Assembly: GCF_006125015.1 (NCBI RefSeq)
Contig: NZ_SZZN01000001.1
Span: 930,001-994,000, forward strand
Direction of reading: 5' to 3'
Length of the DNA: 64,000 nucleotides
DNA from: Roseovarius arcticus
Lineage (GTDB): Bacteria; Pseudomonadota; Alphaproteobacteria; Rhodobacterales; Rhodobacteraceae
Shown: positions 54,483 to 64,000 of the stretch, in pieces
Layout of the letters: each line of letters opens with the position of its first letter
Numbering within the stretch: the stretch's first letter is position 1
Made by a program: the position numbers and the translations under genes
The notes under the pieces: generated by a model
The model's database searches: none
The model's input: the letters and a program-made list of their open reading frames with translations, nothing else
What the model was told of the DNA's origin: nothing

Positions 54483-55723
54483 TGGACGGCGACATCCGCA
54501 ACAATACCTATGATGACGGATCGCGCGACTACGAGTCGGGCGAGCAGAAGATCCGTAATTTTAACATCAACTTCGGTCCGCAACACCCTGCGGCGCATGG
54601 TGTTTTGCGCCTCGTGCTGGAGCTGGACGGCGAGATTGTCGAGCGGTGCGACCCGCATATCGGCCTGCTACATCGCGGCACCGAAAAGCTAATGGAATCG
54701 CGGACTTACTTGCAAAACCTGCCGTATCTGGACCGTCTCGACTATGTGGCGCCGATGAATCAGGAGCACGCTTGGTGCCTCGCGATTGAGCGTCTGTGCG
54801 AGATCGAAGTGCCCCGCCGCGCCAGCCTGATCCGCGTGCTTTATTGCGAGATTGGCCGCATTCTGAGCCACCTTCTAAACGTGACCACGCAGGCGATGGA
54901 CGTGGGTGCGCTGACGCCGCCGCTCTGGGGTTTTGAAGAGCGCGAAAAGCTGATGATTTTCTACGAGCGGGCCTGCGGCGCGCGGCTTCACGCGGCCTAT
55001 TTCAGGCCGGGCGGCGTGCATCAGGATCTGCCCAGCGATCTGCTGGACGATATCGAGGCTTGGGCCAATCATTTCCCTCAGGTGATGTCCGATATCGACG
55101 GTCTGCTGACGGAAAACCGCATCTTTAAACAGCGAAACGCCGATATCGGTGTCGTGTCCGAGCAGGACGCGCTGGACTGGGGGTTTTCGGGCGTGATGGT
55201 GCGCGGCAGCGGCATGGCGTGGGATTTGCGCCGCGCGCAACCCTATGAATGCTATGATGAATTCGAATTTCAGATCCCCGTGGGCAAAAACGGCGATTGC
55301 TTTGATCGCTACCTCGTCCGGATGGAGGAGATGCGCCAATCGATTCACATCATCCATCAAGCCATCGAAAAATTGCGCGCCCCCGAGGGCAAGGGCGAGA
55401 TTCTGGCACGTGGCAAGATTGCGCCTCCAACGCGCACCGATATGAAGACGTCGATGGAAGCATTGATCCATCACTTCAAACTCTACACCGAGGGCTTTCA
55501 TGTACCCGAAGGCGAGATTTACGCCGCCGTCGAGGCGCCCAAGGGCGAATTTGGCGTTTATCTGGTCAGCGACGGCTCTAACAAGCCCTACCGCGCCAAA
55601 CTACGCGCGCCCGGCTACCTGCACCTGCAGGCGATGGACTACCTCGCAAGCGGTCATCAGTTGGCAGACGTTGCCGCTATCATCGGGACGTTGGATGTCG
55701 TGTTCGGGGAGATTGACAGATAA
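54479..55723 (+). CDS. nuoD: NADH-quinone oxidoreductase subunit D
   Basis: 49-kDa subunit that forms the quinone-binding cavity with NuoB. 414 residues: [25 protein letters not shown] with the quinone-site His, [24 protein letters not shown] and the C-terminal [14 protein letters not shown]. Start ATG 54479 has CGGAGG upstream and overlaps the small membrane gene. Confidence 0.97.
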   Translation: MMDGDIRNNTYDDGSRDYESGEQKIRNFNINFGPQHPAAHGVLRLVLELDGEIVERCDPHIGLLHRGTEKLMESRTYLQNLPYLDRLDYVAPMNQEHAWCLAIERLCEIEVPRRASLIRVLYCEIGRILSHLLNVTTQAMDVGALTPPLWGFEEREKLMIFYERACGARLHAAYFRPGGVHQDLPSDLLDDIEAWANHFPQVMSDIDGLLTENRIFKQRNADIGVVSEQDALDWGFSGVMVRGSGMAWDLRRAQPYECYDEFEFQIPVGKNGDCFDRYLVRMEEMRQSIHIIHQAIEKLRAPEGKGEILARGKIAPPTRTDMKTSMEALIHHFKLYTEGFHVPEGEIYAAVEAPKGEFGVYLVSDGSNKPYRAKLRAPGYLHLQAMDYLASGHQLADVAAIIGTLDVVFGEIDR

Positions 55724-55794
55724 TGCTGATACCGATCCCAGCCCGCGCAGATGCGCCCGCCAGTACCAAGATACGCACGAAAGTGAGCGCCTGA
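55723..55794 (+). CDS. 23-codon bridging frame between nuoD and nuoE
   Basis: ATG overlaps the nuoD TAA (TAATG) and its TGA overlaps the nuoE ATG (TGATG), so ribosomes could run nuoD - peptide - nuoE without release. The product would be [20 protein letters not shown] plus three residues, no evident structure. Neither this frame nor nuoE has a strong ribosome site, which makes a translational-coupling role plausible. It may equally be chance. Confidence 0.4.
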   Translation: MLIPIPARADAPASTKIRTKVSA

Positions 55795-57083
55795 TGCTAC
55801 GTCGCCTCCACCTTGAACAGCCCGAAAGTTTTGCCTTTACCCCGGCCAATCTGGCATGGGCCGAAGCGCAGATCACCAAGTATCCCGAGGGCCGTCAGGC
55901 ATCGGCGGTTATCGCGCTTCTGTGGCGCGCCCAAGAGCAAGAGGGCTGGCTAACCCGCCCCGCGATTGAGGGCGTGGCCGACATGCTGGGCCTGGCCTAT
56001 ATGCGGGCCGTCGAGGTGGCGTCGTTCTACTTTATGTTCCAGCTGCATCCTGTTGGGAAAATTGCGAATATTCAGGTTTGCGGCACAACGTCCTGCATGA
56101 TCTGTGGGGCCGAGGATCTGGTCGCTGTCTGCCGCGAAAAGATTGCACAAAAGCCGCATCAGCTAAGCGATGATGGCAAGTTTAGCTGGGAAGAGGTCGA
56201 GTGCCTTGGAGCCTGCGCAAACGCGCCGATGGCGCAGATCGGCAAAGATTATTACGAGGATCTGACAGCCGAGCGGCTGGGCGAGATTATTGACGAACTG
56301 GCAGCAGGCAACGTGCCGGTGCCGGGGCCCCAGCAGGGGCGCTTTGCCTCCGAGCCTGCGTCAGGGCTGACCAGCCTCAAGGAATTTGACAGCGGGCAGA
56401 CAAAGTATAACGCGTCCGTTCAGCTTGCCACCGATCTGGGCGAGACGATCAAGCGGATCGACGGCACCGAGGTGCCGATGCTGGCGCCATGGCAAAAAGG
56501 TGCGATGCACCAACCCGCCAAGCCAAACGTCAAGGTGCTGGACGCGCCATTGGACATCGTCAAGGAAACCGGACGCATCGACGAGGATAAGGCCGCCGAA
56601 GGCGACGCCGCCGAGTCCAAGGCGAAGCCTGTGGAAAATTCAGTAGCCAAGGACCCCAGAGGCGAGCCTGGCCCCCGCAACGCGCCTGTTGCCAAGACAT
56701 CGAAGGCGACCGCCAAGGCGCCGCAGACTGTAGGCGACACCGCCGGATCGCCAAGCACGGGCAAAGCTGCCGCAGATGACACCGGCGCGCCCAAGGCCGC
56801 GAGCAAGCCTAAGCCGCTCAAAGCGGCGAGGGGCGGCAAAGCTGACGACCTCAAGCTGATTAAGGGCGTCGGACCCAAGCTGGAGAAGCTGTTGAACAGC
56901 CTTGGTTTTTACCATTTCGATCAGATCGCATCATGGACGAGCAGCGAAGCCGCGTGGGTTGACGATAATCTGGCGGGCTTCAAAGGCCGCGCGACGCGCG
57001 ACGAATGGGTCCGGCAAGCCGATACGTTAGCATCTGGCGGTGACGCGGGCTCTGCCAAGCGTGTCAAAAAGGGCGACGTTTAG
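55794..57083 (+). CDS. nuoE: NADH-quinone oxidoreductase subunit E with C-terminal helix-hairpin-helix extension
   Basis: 24-kDa subunit carrying [2Fe-2S] cluster N1a. 429 residues, more than twice the usual length. Residues ~1-185 are canonical: [35 protein letters not shown], and the ligand pairs CGTTSC and CLGAC. An Ala/Lys/Pro-rich low-complexity linker runs to ~355. The last ~70 residues hold a helix-hairpin-helix ([20 protein letters not shown]) with [10 protein letters not shown], of the flap-endonuclease-like H3TH type, paralogous to that in the next gene. The ATG at 55794 matches the conserved N-terminus. Confidence 0.95.
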   Translation: MLRRLHLEQPESFAFTPANLAWAEAQITKYPEGRQASAVIALLWRAQEQEGWLTRPAIEGVADMLGLAYMRAVEVASFYFMFQLHPVGKIANIQVCGTTSCMICGAEDLVAVCREKIAQKPHQLSDDGKFSWEEVECLGACANAPMAQIGKDYYEDLTAERLGEIIDELAAGNVPVPGPQQGRFASEPASGLTSLKEFDSGQTKYNASVQLATDLGETIKRIDGTEVPMLAPWQKGAMHQPAKPNVKVLDAPLDIVKETGRIDEDKAAEGDAAESKAKPVENSVAKDPRGEPGPRNAPVAKTSKATAKAPQTVGDTAGSPSTGKAAADDTGAPKAASKPKPLKAARGGKADDLKLIKGVGPKLEKLLNSLGFYHFDQIASWTSSEAAWVDDNLAGFKGRATRDEWVRQADTLASGGDAGSAKRVKKGDV

Positions 57084-57128
57084 GGCTAATCCTAGCCTTG
57101 CGTGCCTGAACCTGAGGGGGACATAACG

Positions 57129-57899
57129 ATGAATACCGTTGATTCTGCAAAGAAATGCGCGAGCACCTGCTGGTATGTTTCGGTGGGCATCGGCCTGCTC
57201 CTTGCGATTGTGCTGATCGCGGCGGCCGGCTGGGCGCTTTTGTGGTCGCTGCTTCTGAGCGTGATAGTGTTCGTCGCTTTGGGTTTCGTCCTGCCACAGG
57301 TAATTTGCACCGCAGGCACGATCGAGCGTCCGATGGCTGCCGTGAGCGGATCATCCAGCCTTGTTGCAGGTGACGCTCCGCCGCGGCCGGCGGACGATTC
57401 CTATGGCGCCGCCGCTGCTGCGGCCGCCGCGACGCCGCCCCCGATGGTGACCCCGGACGAGCCTGCGCCACAAGCGCACCCCATCGCGTCCGAGGCGCGC
57501 AAGCCAAAGCCTGACACCAAGGCAACGGACGCGCAGGGGCTAATCGCTGCAGCGACAGAAAAGGCAAAGGTAAAGACCGCAAAGACAGGGTCAACAGGCA
57601 CTATTGACGCCGGAACAAAGCCGAAGACACTAAGCGCACCTCGCGATGGTGCGCCGGATGATCTGAAGATGATCAAAGGCGTCGGTCCCAAGCTGGAGAC
57701 GATGCTGCACGGAATGGGTTTCTATCACTATGACCAGATCGCCAACTGGTCGGATGCTGAGGTGGCATGGGTCGACGAGAACCTGCAAGGCTTCAAGGGC
57801 AGGGCGACGCGCGACGATTGGGCGGGACAGGCCTCGCTGCTCGCTCGCGGTGAGACAACTGAATTTTCAAGCCGTGCCTCCAAGGGCGGAATTTACTAG
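57129..57899 (+). CDS. Membrane protein with C-terminal helix-hairpin-helix domain
   Basis: 256 residues. Two close N-terminal membrane segments (VSVGIGLLLAIVLIAAAGWA and LWSLLLSVIVFVALGFVLPQVI), an Ala/Pro/Lys-rich linker, and a C-terminal domain ([20 protein letters not shown] ... [10 protein letters not shown]) which by hand alignment shares 44 of 63 residues with the NuoE extension. ATG 57129 follows GAGGGGGAC. It appears to be a duplication of the NuoE tail attached to a membrane anchor. Role unknown; presumably complex I linked. Confidence 0.8.
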   Translation: MNTVDSAKKCASTCWYVSVGIGLLLAIVLIAAAGWALLWSLLLSVIVFVALGFVLPQVICTAGTIERPMAAVSGSSSLVAGDAPPRPADDSYGAAAAAAAATPPPMVTPDEPAPQAHPIASEARKPKPDTKATDAQGLIAAATEKAKVKTAKTGSTGTIDAGTKPKTLSAPRDGAPDDLKMIKGVGPKLETMLHGMGFYHYDQIANWSDAEVAWVDENLQGFKGRATRDDWAGQASLLARGETTEFSSRASKGGIY

Positions 57900-57908
57900 G
57901 GTCAAGTG

Positions 57909-58130
57909 ATGAGCGACGTAGACCGCAAACAGGCACAAGCAGGCCGCCGGGCCGCGCTGGTTATCGCAGGCACGGCGGTCTTGTGGGTGGCGGTCACGTT
58001 CATCGGCTCAAAATTAGGGCTCGACCAGCGCACGCTTGCGCTGTTCGATCTGATGGCGCTGGGGGGATTTCTCTGGGCTGTTTGGATGATCTACAATATC
58101 TGGCGTGCGCGCCGGGACAATCAGGGGTAG
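57909..58130 (+). CDS. DUF5337 small membrane protein of the nuo operon
   Basis: 73 residues: basic N-terminus ([13 protein letters not shown]), two membrane helices ([20 protein letters not shown] and [21 protein letters not shown]) and a basic tail. This matches DUF5337, found in rhodobacterial nuo operons. ATG 57909 is used; a GTG one codon earlier is possible. Function unknown. Confidence 0.78.
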   Translation: MSDVDRKQAQAGRRAALVIAGTAVLWVAVTFIGSKLGLDQRTLALFDLMALGGFLWAVWMIYNIWRARRDNQG

Positions 58131-58137
58131 TGGCGCA

Positions 58138-59433
58138 ATGCTAAAAGACCAAGACCGTATTTTTACCAACCTTTACGGGATGCACGACCGCACGCTGAAG
58201 GGCGCGCAGGCGCGTGGCCACTGGGATGGAACTGCCAAGATCCTGCAAAACGGACGCGACTGGATTATCGACCAGATGAAGGCGAGCGGCCTGCGCGGGC
58301 GCGGCGGTGCAGGTTTTCCCACCGGCCTGAAATGGTCCTTCATGCCCAAAGAGAGCGACGGCCGACCCAGCTATCTGGTCGTCAACGCCGACGAGTCCGA
58401 GCCCGGCACATGCAAGGACCGCGAGATCATGCGCCATGATCCGCACACCCTGATTGAGGGCTGCCTGATCGCCAGCTTCTCGATGCAGGCGCATGCGTGC
58501 TACATCTATATCCGGGGCGAGTATATCCGCGAGAAAGAGGCGCTTCAGGCCGCGATTGACGAGGCTTATGAGGCAGGTCTGGTGGGCCGGAACGCTTGCA
58601 AATCCGGCTGGGATTTTGACATTTACCTGACCCACGGTGCTGGCGCCTACATTTGCGGCGAGGAAACCGCGCTGCTGGAATCGCTGGAGGGCAAGAAGGG
58701 GATGCCGCGCATGAAGCCGCCATTCCCGGCGGGCGCGGGCCTTTATGGCTGCCCAACCACCGTGAACAACGTCGAGAGCATCGCGGTCGTCCCCACCATC
58801 CTGCGGCGCGGGCCGGAATGGTTCGCGGGTTTTGGCCGCCCGAATAATTCGGGCACCAAGCTGTTTGCGATTTCGGGCCACGTCAACAACCCGTGCGTTG
58901 TCGAAGAGGCGATGAGCGTCAATTTCGAAGAGCTGATCGAGAAGCATTGCGGCGGTATTCGCGGCGGATGGGATAACCTCAAGGCCGTGATACCCGGCGG
59001 CAGTTCTGTGCCGCTGATCCGGGGCGAAAATATGCGCGAGGCAATCATGGATTTCGACTATCTGCGCGATCAACGCAGCGGTCTGGGCACCGCCGCCGTC
59101 ATCGTGATGGACCAGTCAACCGACGTCATCAAAGCGATCTGGCGTTTGTCGAAATTCTACAAACACGAGAGTTGCGGCCAATGCACGCCCTGCCGCGAAG
59201 GCACCGGCTGGATGATGCGCGTGATGGACCGCCTTGTGACCGGCGACGCGGAGCCTGAGGAAATCGACATGCTGCTGGATGTGACCAAGCAGGTTGAAGG
59301 GCACACGATTTGCGCGCTTGGCGATGCAGCGGCGTGGCCTATCCAAGGCCTCATCCGCAACTTCCGCGACGAGATTGAGGACCGTATCAAGCACAAGCGC
59401 GGCACAACCGCGCGCCCGGTCGCGGCGGAGTAG
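58138..59433 (+). CDS. nuoF: NADH-quinone oxidoreductase subunit F
   Basis: 51-kDa subunit: binds NADH, FMN and [4Fe-4S] N3. 431 residues with the NADH loop [19 protein letters not shown]-binding [15 protein letters not shown] and [19 protein letters not shown], and the cluster ligands [12 protein letters not shown] plus a later Cys in [16 protein letters not shown] 58138 is set by the conserved start [13 protein letters not shown]. Confidence 0.97.
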   Translation: MLKDQDRIFTNLYGMHDRTLKGAQARGHWDGTAKILQNGRDWIIDQMKASGLRGRGGAGFPTGLKWSFMPKESDGRPSYLVVNADESEPGTCKDREIMRHDPHTLIEGCLIASFSMQAHACYIYIRGEYIREKEALQAAIDEAYEAGLVGRNACKSGWDFDIYLTHGAGAYICGEETALLESLEGKKGMPRMKPPFPAGAGLYGCPTTVNNVESIAVVPTILRRGPEWFAGFGRPNNSGTKLFAISGHVNNPCVVEEAMSVNFEELIEKHCGGIRGGWDNLKAVIPGGSSVPLIRGENMREAIMDFDYLRDQRSGLGTAAVIVMDQSTDVIKAIWRLSKFYKHESCGQCTPCREGTGWMMRVMDRLVTGDAEPEEIDMLLDVTKQVEGHTICALGDAAAWPIQGLIRNFRDEIEDRIKHKRGTTARPVAAE

Positions 59434-59511
59434 ATGAATGGTTTTGCCGCATATGACCATGCAATCGTCGCGATGGCACTGACGGCTATTTTTGCGGTTT
59501 TCGAAGGATGA
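59434..59511 (+). CDS. 25-codon frame after nuoF
   Basis: Begins directly after the nuoF stop (TAG-ATG), with GGAG three bases upstream, and ends overlapping a possible ATG of the next gene (ATGA). The peptide MNGFAAYDHAIVAMALTAIF plus five residues is hydrophobic enough for a single short membrane helix. Too short for firm support; kept because the junctions are exact. Confidence 0.4.
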   Translation: MNGFAAYDHAIVAMALTAIFAVFEG

Positions 59512-59516
59512 GTAGA

Positions 59517-59849
59517 ATGATGCGACCGATGATCGTGGCGCTTGCTGCCACCCTCGCCCTAACAGCCTGCGGCAAGCCGGGCAGTAGGGTGCGGTTCGAC
59601 GACAACTACTATCCGGCCAAGCTAAGCAAGGTTGGTGATCGGCGCGAGGATTTCGTCGTCACCGTACAGGACCCCGGTCAGGGCATCGCGGGGGCGCGCG
59701 AGGCGGGCCGCTATGAGGCGACGCGCTATTGCGTCGAGACGTTTGGCGACAGCGACATCAGTTGGCAGGCTGGTTATGACCCTGATAACCGCGCTTCTGT
59801 GATCGACAATGGTAGGCTGATTTTGCGCGGGCAATGCGTGATATGGTAG
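59517..59849 (+). CDS. Small lipoprotein of the nuo operon
   Basis: 110 residues. Lipoprotein signal MMRPMIVALAATLALTACGK with lipobox LTAC. The mature domain has GSRVRFDDNYYPAKLSKVGDRREDFVVTV, ARYCVETFG-like YEATRYCVETFG and a terminal GQCVIW; two further Cys could pair. The ATG at 59517 has AAGGA at eight bases; the ATG at 59508 overlaps it. Envelope protein of unknown role, placed between nuoF and nuoG. Confidence 0.72.
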   Translation: MMRPMIVALAATLALTACGKPGSRVRFDDNYYPAKLSKVGDRREDFVVTVQDPGQGIAGAREAGRYEATRYCVETFGDSDISWQAGYDPDNRASVIDNGRLILRGQCVIW

Positions 59850-59983
59850 ACTTGGCCCTGATATCGGCGGCGTTTTGCGCATGCTATTGCATAACGGCGG
59901 TCGCGCTCTCCATTTATGCGGAAGGCGCGCGTGCGATGGCGCATGCGCTCAAACGCACAAAGGGAACAAAACCATGCGCATGA
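59843..59983 (+). CDS. 46-residue single-helix membrane protein frame
   Basis: Overlaps the end of the lipoprotein gene by seven bases and the start of the DUF5333 gene by ten. The peptide has an N-terminal hydrophobic helix with three cysteines (LALISAAFCACYCITAVALS) followed by a basic amphipathic tail (IYAEGARAMAHALKRTKGTK). Helix plus basic tail is the pattern of a true single-span small protein. No ribosome site, so it would depend on coupling. Confidence 0.45.
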   Translation: MVDLALISAAFCACYCITAVALSIYAEGARAMAHALKRTKGTKPCA

Positions 59984-60375
59984 TATTTACCACGGTCCTT
60001 GCCCTCAGCCTTGCCGGGACGGCGGGTATTGCCCGCGCCGATCTGGCCGCCGAAAAGGACATCAACGCAGGCTTGCTGACCGTCGCCATTGCGGACAAAA
60101 TCCGCCGTGAATGCAATGATGTTTCGGCCAAGTTCTGGGCCGCGCGCAGCTATGCCAATCAGCTCAAAGGGATGGCCATCAAGCGCGGCTATACCGAAGC
60201 GCAGATCGATGCCTATATTAATAATGACGCCGAGCAGGACAAGATGCGCGCGCGGCGCAACGCCTATATAAAGTCGAAGGGCGCCAGCAATACGGACGCC
60301 GCCAGCCTGTGCCGCCTTGGCCGGGACGAAATCAAGAACCGCAGCCGCGTAGGCTCTTTCCTGAAAGCAAAGTGA
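59974..60375 (+). CDS. Secreted DUF5333 protein
   Basis: 133 residues. Signal peptide [22 protein letters not shown]. The mature region is helical ([65 protein letters not shown]) with two conserved-looking Cys. It matches DUF5333, seen in rhodobacterial nuo operons. ATG 59974 follows AAAGGGA. Periplasmic; role unknown. Confidence 0.8.
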   Translation: MRMIFTTVLALSLAGTAGIARADLAAEKDINAGLLTVAIADKIRRECNDVSAKFWAARSYANQLKGMAIKRGYTEAQIDAYINNDAEQDKMRARRNAYIKSKGASNTDAASLCRLGRDEIKNRSRVGSFLKAK

Positions 60376-60380
60376 ATATC

Positions 60381-62402
60381 ATGACCGACCTCCGCAAAGT
60401 GAACATCGACGGAACCGAGATCGAAGTGGACGGGGCGATGACCCTGATTCAGGCGTGCGAGCAGGCGGGCATAGAAATCCCGCGCTTTTGCTATCACGAG
60501 CGTCTGTCGATCGCCGGTAACTGCCGTATGTGCCTTGTCGAGGTTGTCGGCGGTCCGCCCAAACCTGCGGCAAGCTGCGCCATGCAGGTCCGTGATTTGC
60601 GCCCTGGCAAGGATGGCGAGCCTCCCATGGTCAAGACGAATTCGCCCATGGTCAAGAAGGCCCGCGAGGGCGTCATGGAATTCCTGCTGATCAACCACCC
60701 GCTGGATTGCCCAATCTGCGATCAGGGCGGCGAGTGCGACTTGCAAGATCAGGCAATGGCGTATGGCGTTGATTTCAGCCGCTTTCGCGAGGCAAAGCGC
60801 GCCAGCACCGATCTGGACCTTGGCCCGCTGGTCGAGACGCATATGACCCGCTGCATTTCCTGCACGCGTTGCGTGCGGTTCACCACTGAGGTTGCGGGCA
60901 TCGACCAGATGGGCCAGACGGGCCGCGGCGAGGATTCCGAGATTACCAGCTATCTGGGCGAAACGCTGGACAGCAACTTGCAGGGCAACATCATTGATCT
61001 GTGCCCGGTCGGCGCGCTGGTGTCCAAACCCTATGCCTTCACCGCCCGCCCATGGGAGCTGACCAAGACCGAAACCATTGACGTTATGGACGCGCTCGGG
61101 AGCAATATCCGGGTTGATACAAAGGGCCGCGAAGTGATGCGGATGCTGCCGCGCAACCATGACGGCGTGAACGAGGAGTGGATTTCGGACAAGACCCGGT
61201 TTGTATGGGACGGTCTGCGCCGCCAGCGGCTGGATACGCCCTATATTCGCGAGAATGGGGCGCTCCGCGCCGCCACTTGGCCCGAAGCATTGGGTGCAGC
61301 AGCGGCCGCAATGAAAGGCAAGAAAATTGCCGGCCTCGTCGGTGATCTGGTGCCGGTTGAGGCGGCGTTTGCGCTGAAACAGCTGATCGAGGGGCAGGGC
61401 GGCCATGTCGAGTGCCGCACAGATGGGGCGAAATTGCCTGCTGGCAATCGCTCGGGCTATGTCGGAACCGCGCGGGTCGAGGATCTGGACAACGCCGAGA
61501 TGATCCAGATCATCGGCGCGAATCCGGCGATTGAGGCGCCCGTGCTGAATGCGCGTATCCGCAAGGCGTGGCTGCGCGGCGCAAAGGTGGGCCTGATCGG
61601 CGAGGCGTGCAACCTGACCTATGAATACGCCCATGTCGGTACGGATCGCGCGGCGCTGGAGAAGCTGTCGTCGCAGGATATCACCGACGAGACGAAGGCC
61701 AAAAAGTCTATCGTGATCGTTGGGCAGGGCGCTTTGATGGAGGCCGACGGCGAAGCTGTACTGGCCCATGCGATGAAGTTGGCCGAGAATTCAAAATCGC
61801 TTTTGATGGTGCTGCACACGGCTGCGGGCCGAGTGGGTGCGATGGACGTCGGCGCGGTTACCGAAGGCGGCATTGAGGCCGCGATGGACGGCGTCGAAGT
61901 GGTCTATAACCTTGGTGCCGACGAGGGCGAGATCAAGGATGCCCCCTTTGTGATCTATCAGGGCAGCCACGGCGACCGGGGCGCGCATCGCGCCGATGTG
62001 ATCCTTCCTGGCGCTGCCTTTACCGAAGAGCAGGGCCTCTTCGTCAATACCGAAGGGCGCCCACAGCTTGCCTTGCGCGCCAGTTTCGCCCCCGGCGAGG
62101 CCAAGGAAAACTGGGCCATTCTGCGCGCGCTTTCGGGCGAACTGGGCAGCGTTCTGCCCTATGACAGCCTGCCGCAACTGCGCCAAGCGCTGGTCGCCGC
62201 CGTGCCGCATCTGGCCGGTATCGACCAGGTTCCCGACAATGAGTGGCAACCCATTGAGGCCAGCGCGATGGGCGATGCGACCTTCCGCAGCGCGATCAAG
62301 GATCACTACCTGACCAATCCGATCGCCCGCGCAAGCGAGGTGATGGCCCAGCTCAGCGCAAACGCCAAGGCGCGGCGCGCGCCCAAGCTGGCAGCGGAGT
62401 GA
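60381..62402 (+). CDS. nuoG: NADH-quinone oxidoreductase subunit G
   Basis: 75-kDa subunit with three to four Fe-S clusters. 673 residues: N-terminal [2Fe-2S] ferredoxin domain ([20 protein letters not shown]), the His-ligated cluster [18 protein letters not shown], the 4Fe cluster [12 protein letters not shown] with a later LCPVGAL, then a molybdopterin-oxidoreductase-like fold without cofactor motifs. The extra N7 cluster ligands of E. coli NuoG are not evident. ATG 60381 is fixed by the conserved N-terminus. Confidence 0.97.
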   Translation: MTDLRKVNIDGTEIEVDGAMTLIQACEQAGIEIPRFCYHERLSIAGNCRMCLVEVVGGPPKPAASCAMQVRDLRPGKDGEPPMVKTNSPMVKKAREGVMEFLLINHPLDCPICDQGGECDLQDQAMAYGVDFSRFREAKRASTDLDLGPLVETHMTRCISCTRCVRFTTEVAGIDQMGQTGRGEDSEITSYLGETLDSNLQGNIIDLCPVGALVSKPYAFTARPWELTKTETIDVMDALGSNIRVDTKGREVMRMLPRNHDGVNEEWISDKTRFVWDGLRRQRLDTPYIRENGALRAATWPEALGAAAAAMKGKKIAGLVGDLVPVEAAFALKQLIEGQGGHVECRTDGAKLPAGNRSGYVGTARVEDLDNAEMIQIIGANPAIEAPVLNARIRKAWLRGAKVGLIGEACNLTYEYAHVGTDRAALEKLSSQDITDETKAKKSIVIVGQGALMEADGEAVLAHAMKLAENSKSLLMVLHTAAGRVGAMDVGAVTEGGIEAAMDGVEVVYNLGADEGEIKDAPFVIYQGSHGDRGAHRADVILPGAAFTEEQGLFVNTEGRPQLALRASFAPGEAKENWAILRALSGELGSVLPYDSLPQLRQALVAAVPHLAGIDQVPDNEWQPIEASAMGDATFRSAIKDHYLTNPIARASEVMAQLSANAKARRAPKLAAE

Positions 62403-62404
62403 CC

Positions 62405-62806
62405 ATGCGCGCGCTGCGACATATCCCGGCCCTCGGCCTAGCGGCGCTGATTCTGGCAGGCTGCGCTACGACCAGCGAGATGGAGGGCTATGTCGGCCGC
62501 TCCATCGCGGAGCCGATCCTGGATCACGGCAGTCCGGCTGAGGTGTTTCAGTTGTCGGACGGGCGCCGCGCATATCAGTGGGAGATCACGACCGAGGGCT
62601 TTCGGCCTGCCCCCCGGCCCACCATAGGTGTAGGCATCGGGATCGGCAGAGGCGGCTGGGGCGGTGGATGGGGCGGGGGGATCACCACGCTCAATCAATC
62701 CTATGTGCCCTATTCCAAGACTTGCCGTTATACCCTTTTGGCCGACCAGCGTGGCAAGGACTGGATTGTCAGCAGCTTTCGCAAGCCTGCGCAGGGATGT
62801 GCATGA
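62405..62806 (+). CDS. Glycine-rich lipoprotein of the nuo operon
   Basis: 133 residues. Signal MRALRHIPALGLAALILAGC with lipobox LAGC. The mature part resembles small outer-membrane-assembly-type lipoproteins: MEGYVGRSIAEPILDHGSPAEVFQLSDGRRAYQW, then a glycine run (GIGIGRGGWGGGWGGG) and a C-terminal CRYTLLADQRGKDWIVSSFR. Stop overlaps the next ATG (ATGA). Function unknown. Confidence 0.75.
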   Translation: MRALRHIPALGLAALILAGCATTSEMEGYVGRSIAEPILDHGSPAEVFQLSDGRRAYQWEITTEGFRPAPRPTIGVGIGIGRGGWGGGWGGGITTLNQSYVPYSKTCRYTLLADQRGKDWIVSSFRKPAQGCA

Positions 62807-63192
62807 TCCGCGTTGGCGCAATGCTCCTGCCTCTGGCCGTGGCTGTGGCCGCCTGTGAGGATGCGAGCGATACAAATGCCTTTGCGCCCGAGTACCAAGG
62901 GGTCAAGACTGACCTGCTGGACGGCGATCTGGTGAATTTCCACGTCGCTATGACTGGCGCACGCGGCAGCGCCGATGTTGCGCGCTATGCAGAATGCGCT
63001 GCGGCGCAATATGCCCTTATCCGGGGATACGGGTTCGCGCGCCATGTACGCACGAATATCGCGGATGAGGGTAGCATCTGGCGCGCCGATGCGGTTTATA
63101 CGATCTCGTCCGCATTGCCGCGCGGGCTAAAGACAATCGACGCCGAAGTCGTCGCCGCCGACTGTGCGGAAAACGGAATACCGATGGTATGA
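62803..63192 (+). CDS. Small lipoprotein upstream of nuoH
   Basis: 129 residues. Lipobox AVAAC after a hydrophobic signal ([18 protein letters not shown]). Mature segment: [53 protein letters not shown] and a [17 protein letters not shown] tail; three cysteines in the mature chain. ATG 62803 follows AGGGA and overlaps the previous stop by four bases. Unknown envelope function. Confidence 0.72.
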   Translation: MIRVGAMLLPLAVAVAACEDASDTNAFAPEYQGVKTDLLDGDLVNFHVAMTGARGSADVARYAECAAAQYALIRGYGFARHVRTNIADEGSIWRADAVYTISSALPRGLKTIDAEVVAADCAENGIPMV

Positions 63193-63199
63193 GGACCTG

Positions 63200-64000
63200 A
63201 TGGCTGAATTCTTTACCACCCCCTTCGGGGCGATCCTGCTGATTTTCGCGCAATGTCTGGCCATGCTGGGCTTTGTCATGATCAGCCTTTTGTTCCTTGT
63301 CTATGGCGACCGGAAAATCTGGGCAGCTGTTCAGATGCGGCGCGGCCCCAACGTGGTGGGCGTGTTTGGCCTGCTGCAATCGGTGGCAGATGCGCTGAAA
63401 TACGTGGTCAAGGAAGTGGTCATTCCGGCCGGCGCGGATAAGTCCGTGTTCATCATGGCGCCCATCGTCAGTTTTGTTCTGGCCGTCATCGCGTGGGCGG
63501 TGATCCCCATGGCAGACGGCTGGGTTCTGTCTGACATCAACGTGGCAGTTCTTTATGTCTTTGCCGTCTCGTCGCTTGAGGTCTACGGCGTCATCATGGG
63601 CGGCTGGGCGTCGAACTCCAAATATCCATTCCTCGGATCACTGCGCTCTGCCGCACAGATGATTTCCTATGAGGTGTCTCTGGGCCTGATTATCATCGGC
63701 ATCATCATCTCGACAGGTAGTCTGAATTTCGGTGATATCGTCGGCGCGCAGGATACCAAATACGGCTTTTTCGGCTGGTATTGGCTGCCGCATCTGCCGA
63801 TGGTGTTCCTCTTCTTCATCTCGGCGCTGGCTGAGACGAACCGCCCGCCGTTTGATCTGCCCGAGGCCGAGTCTGAACTGGTTGCAGGCTATCAGGTGGA
63901 ATACTCGGCCACGCCCTTCTTGCTGTTTATGGCCGGTGAATACATCGCAATTTTCCTGATGTGTGCGCTGACATCGCTGCTGTTCTTTGGCGGCTGGTTG
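63200..64000 (+). CDS. nuoH: NADH-quinone oxidoreductase subunit H (3' truncated by window)
   Basis: Membrane subunit that links the quinone site to the proton channels. 267 codons are visible with no stop before the end. Seen: [55 protein letters not shown] with the conserved Glu, and [29 protein letters not shown], the acidic loop at the quinone chamber. ATG 63200 has a GAGGA site upstream. Several membrane helices are present, and the missing C-terminus is roughly 75-80 residues. Confidence 0.96.
   Translation, partial: MAEFFTTPFGAILLIFAQCLAMLGFVMISLLFLVYGDRKIWAAVQMRRGPNVVGVFGLLQSVADALKYVVKEVVIPAGADKSVFIMAPIVSFVLAVIAWAVIPMADGWVLSDINVAVLYVFAVSSLEVYGVIMGGWASNSKYPFLGSLRSAAQMISYEVSLGLIIIGIIISTGSLNFGDIVGAQDTKYGFFGWYWLPHLPMVFLFFISALAETNRPPFDLPEAESELVAGYQVEYSATPFLLFMAGEYIAIFLMCALTSLLFFGGWL

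Noticed and set aside
60264..61769. A 501-codon open frame antisense to nuoG
   Set aside because: It lies wholly opposite a highly conserved gene, has no ribosome site and no recognisable domain. Long antisense frames are common in GC-rich DNA with strong third-position bias.

Overview
The window is a single GC-rich chromosomal stretch from an alphaproteobacterium, almost certainly of the Rhodobacteraceae/Roseobacter group. The evidence is the short editing-domain-free ProRS, the pccA - lipoprotein - DUF4174 - methylmalonyl-CoA mutase order, the nuo operon interrupted by DUF5337 and DUF5333 genes, an HdaA-like gene, and an alphaproteobacterial type LexA box (GAAC-N7-GAAC). I see no insertion sequence, prophage, CRISPR array or rRNA. 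Both ends cut through genes (pccA at the left, nuoH at the right).

Layout. 1-6.2 kb: propionyl-CoA to succinyl-CoA genes (pccA, scpA) with a lipoprotein, a secreted DUF4174 protein and a sulfotransferase-like protein. 6.2-9.5 kb: a CAU-anticodon tRNA, a glyoxalase-like protein, a TerB/DnaJ co-chaperone-like protein, an EEP-fold hydrolase and a small secreted protein. 9.5-15.1 kb (minus strand): a probable operon of an AI-2E/PerM-family permease, the DnaA-like regulator Hda, polyphosphate kinase and exopolyphosphatase. 15.3-20.7 kb: proS, a DUF2937 gene, the lipoprotein-release transporter lolC-lolD, an Ldh-family oxidoreductase and a DUF4864 protein. 20.8-23.2 kb: a large beta-helix (pectate-lyase-like) protein ending at a strong terminator. 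23.2-25.3 kb: a cupin-type XRE regulator divergent from a GABA/polyamine-type aminotransferase.

25.3-28.0 kb: a two-gene DNA-damage cassette made of a radical SAM/helix-hairpin-helix protein and a DUF4130-UdgX fusion. A LexA-type box lies on its -10 element and the message is probably leaderless; this is the most interesting item here. 28.0-34.4 kb: a flavin reductase and a LysR regulator divergent from creatininase plus a complete spermidine/putrescine-type ABC transporter. 34.5-41.2 kb: a dipeptide-type ABC transporter (permeases and binding protein on minus, fused double ATPase on plus) and an M20 amidohydrolase. 41.2-50.4 kb: cell-envelope and cofactor genes (glycosyltransferase, waaA, moaA, a lipoprotein, glmS, glmU) and a HAD phosphatase with a DegT-type aminotransferase. 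50.4-52.5 kb: CreA, a stress-type flavin/PLP-fold protein, a small membrane protein and a glutathione transferase.

52.7-64.0 kb: the respiratory complex I operon nuoA-B-C-D-E-F-G-H, with about ten small accessory genes lying between the core subunits. They include a 69-residue membrane protein, a membrane protein whose helix-hairpin-helix domain is a close paralogue of the C-terminal extension of NuoE, three lipoproteins, and three very short frames that bridge core genes by exact stop/start overlaps.

Themes. Carbon entering through propionyl-CoA (pccA/scpA), amines (gabT, creatininase and its transporter) and peptides is oxidised through complex I. Polyphosphate turnover sits in the same transcription unit as the replication-initiation regulator hda. 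Envelope building is served by glmS/glmU, waaA and Lol. All functions are read from sequence motifs and family knowledge; no alignment or database search was possible.
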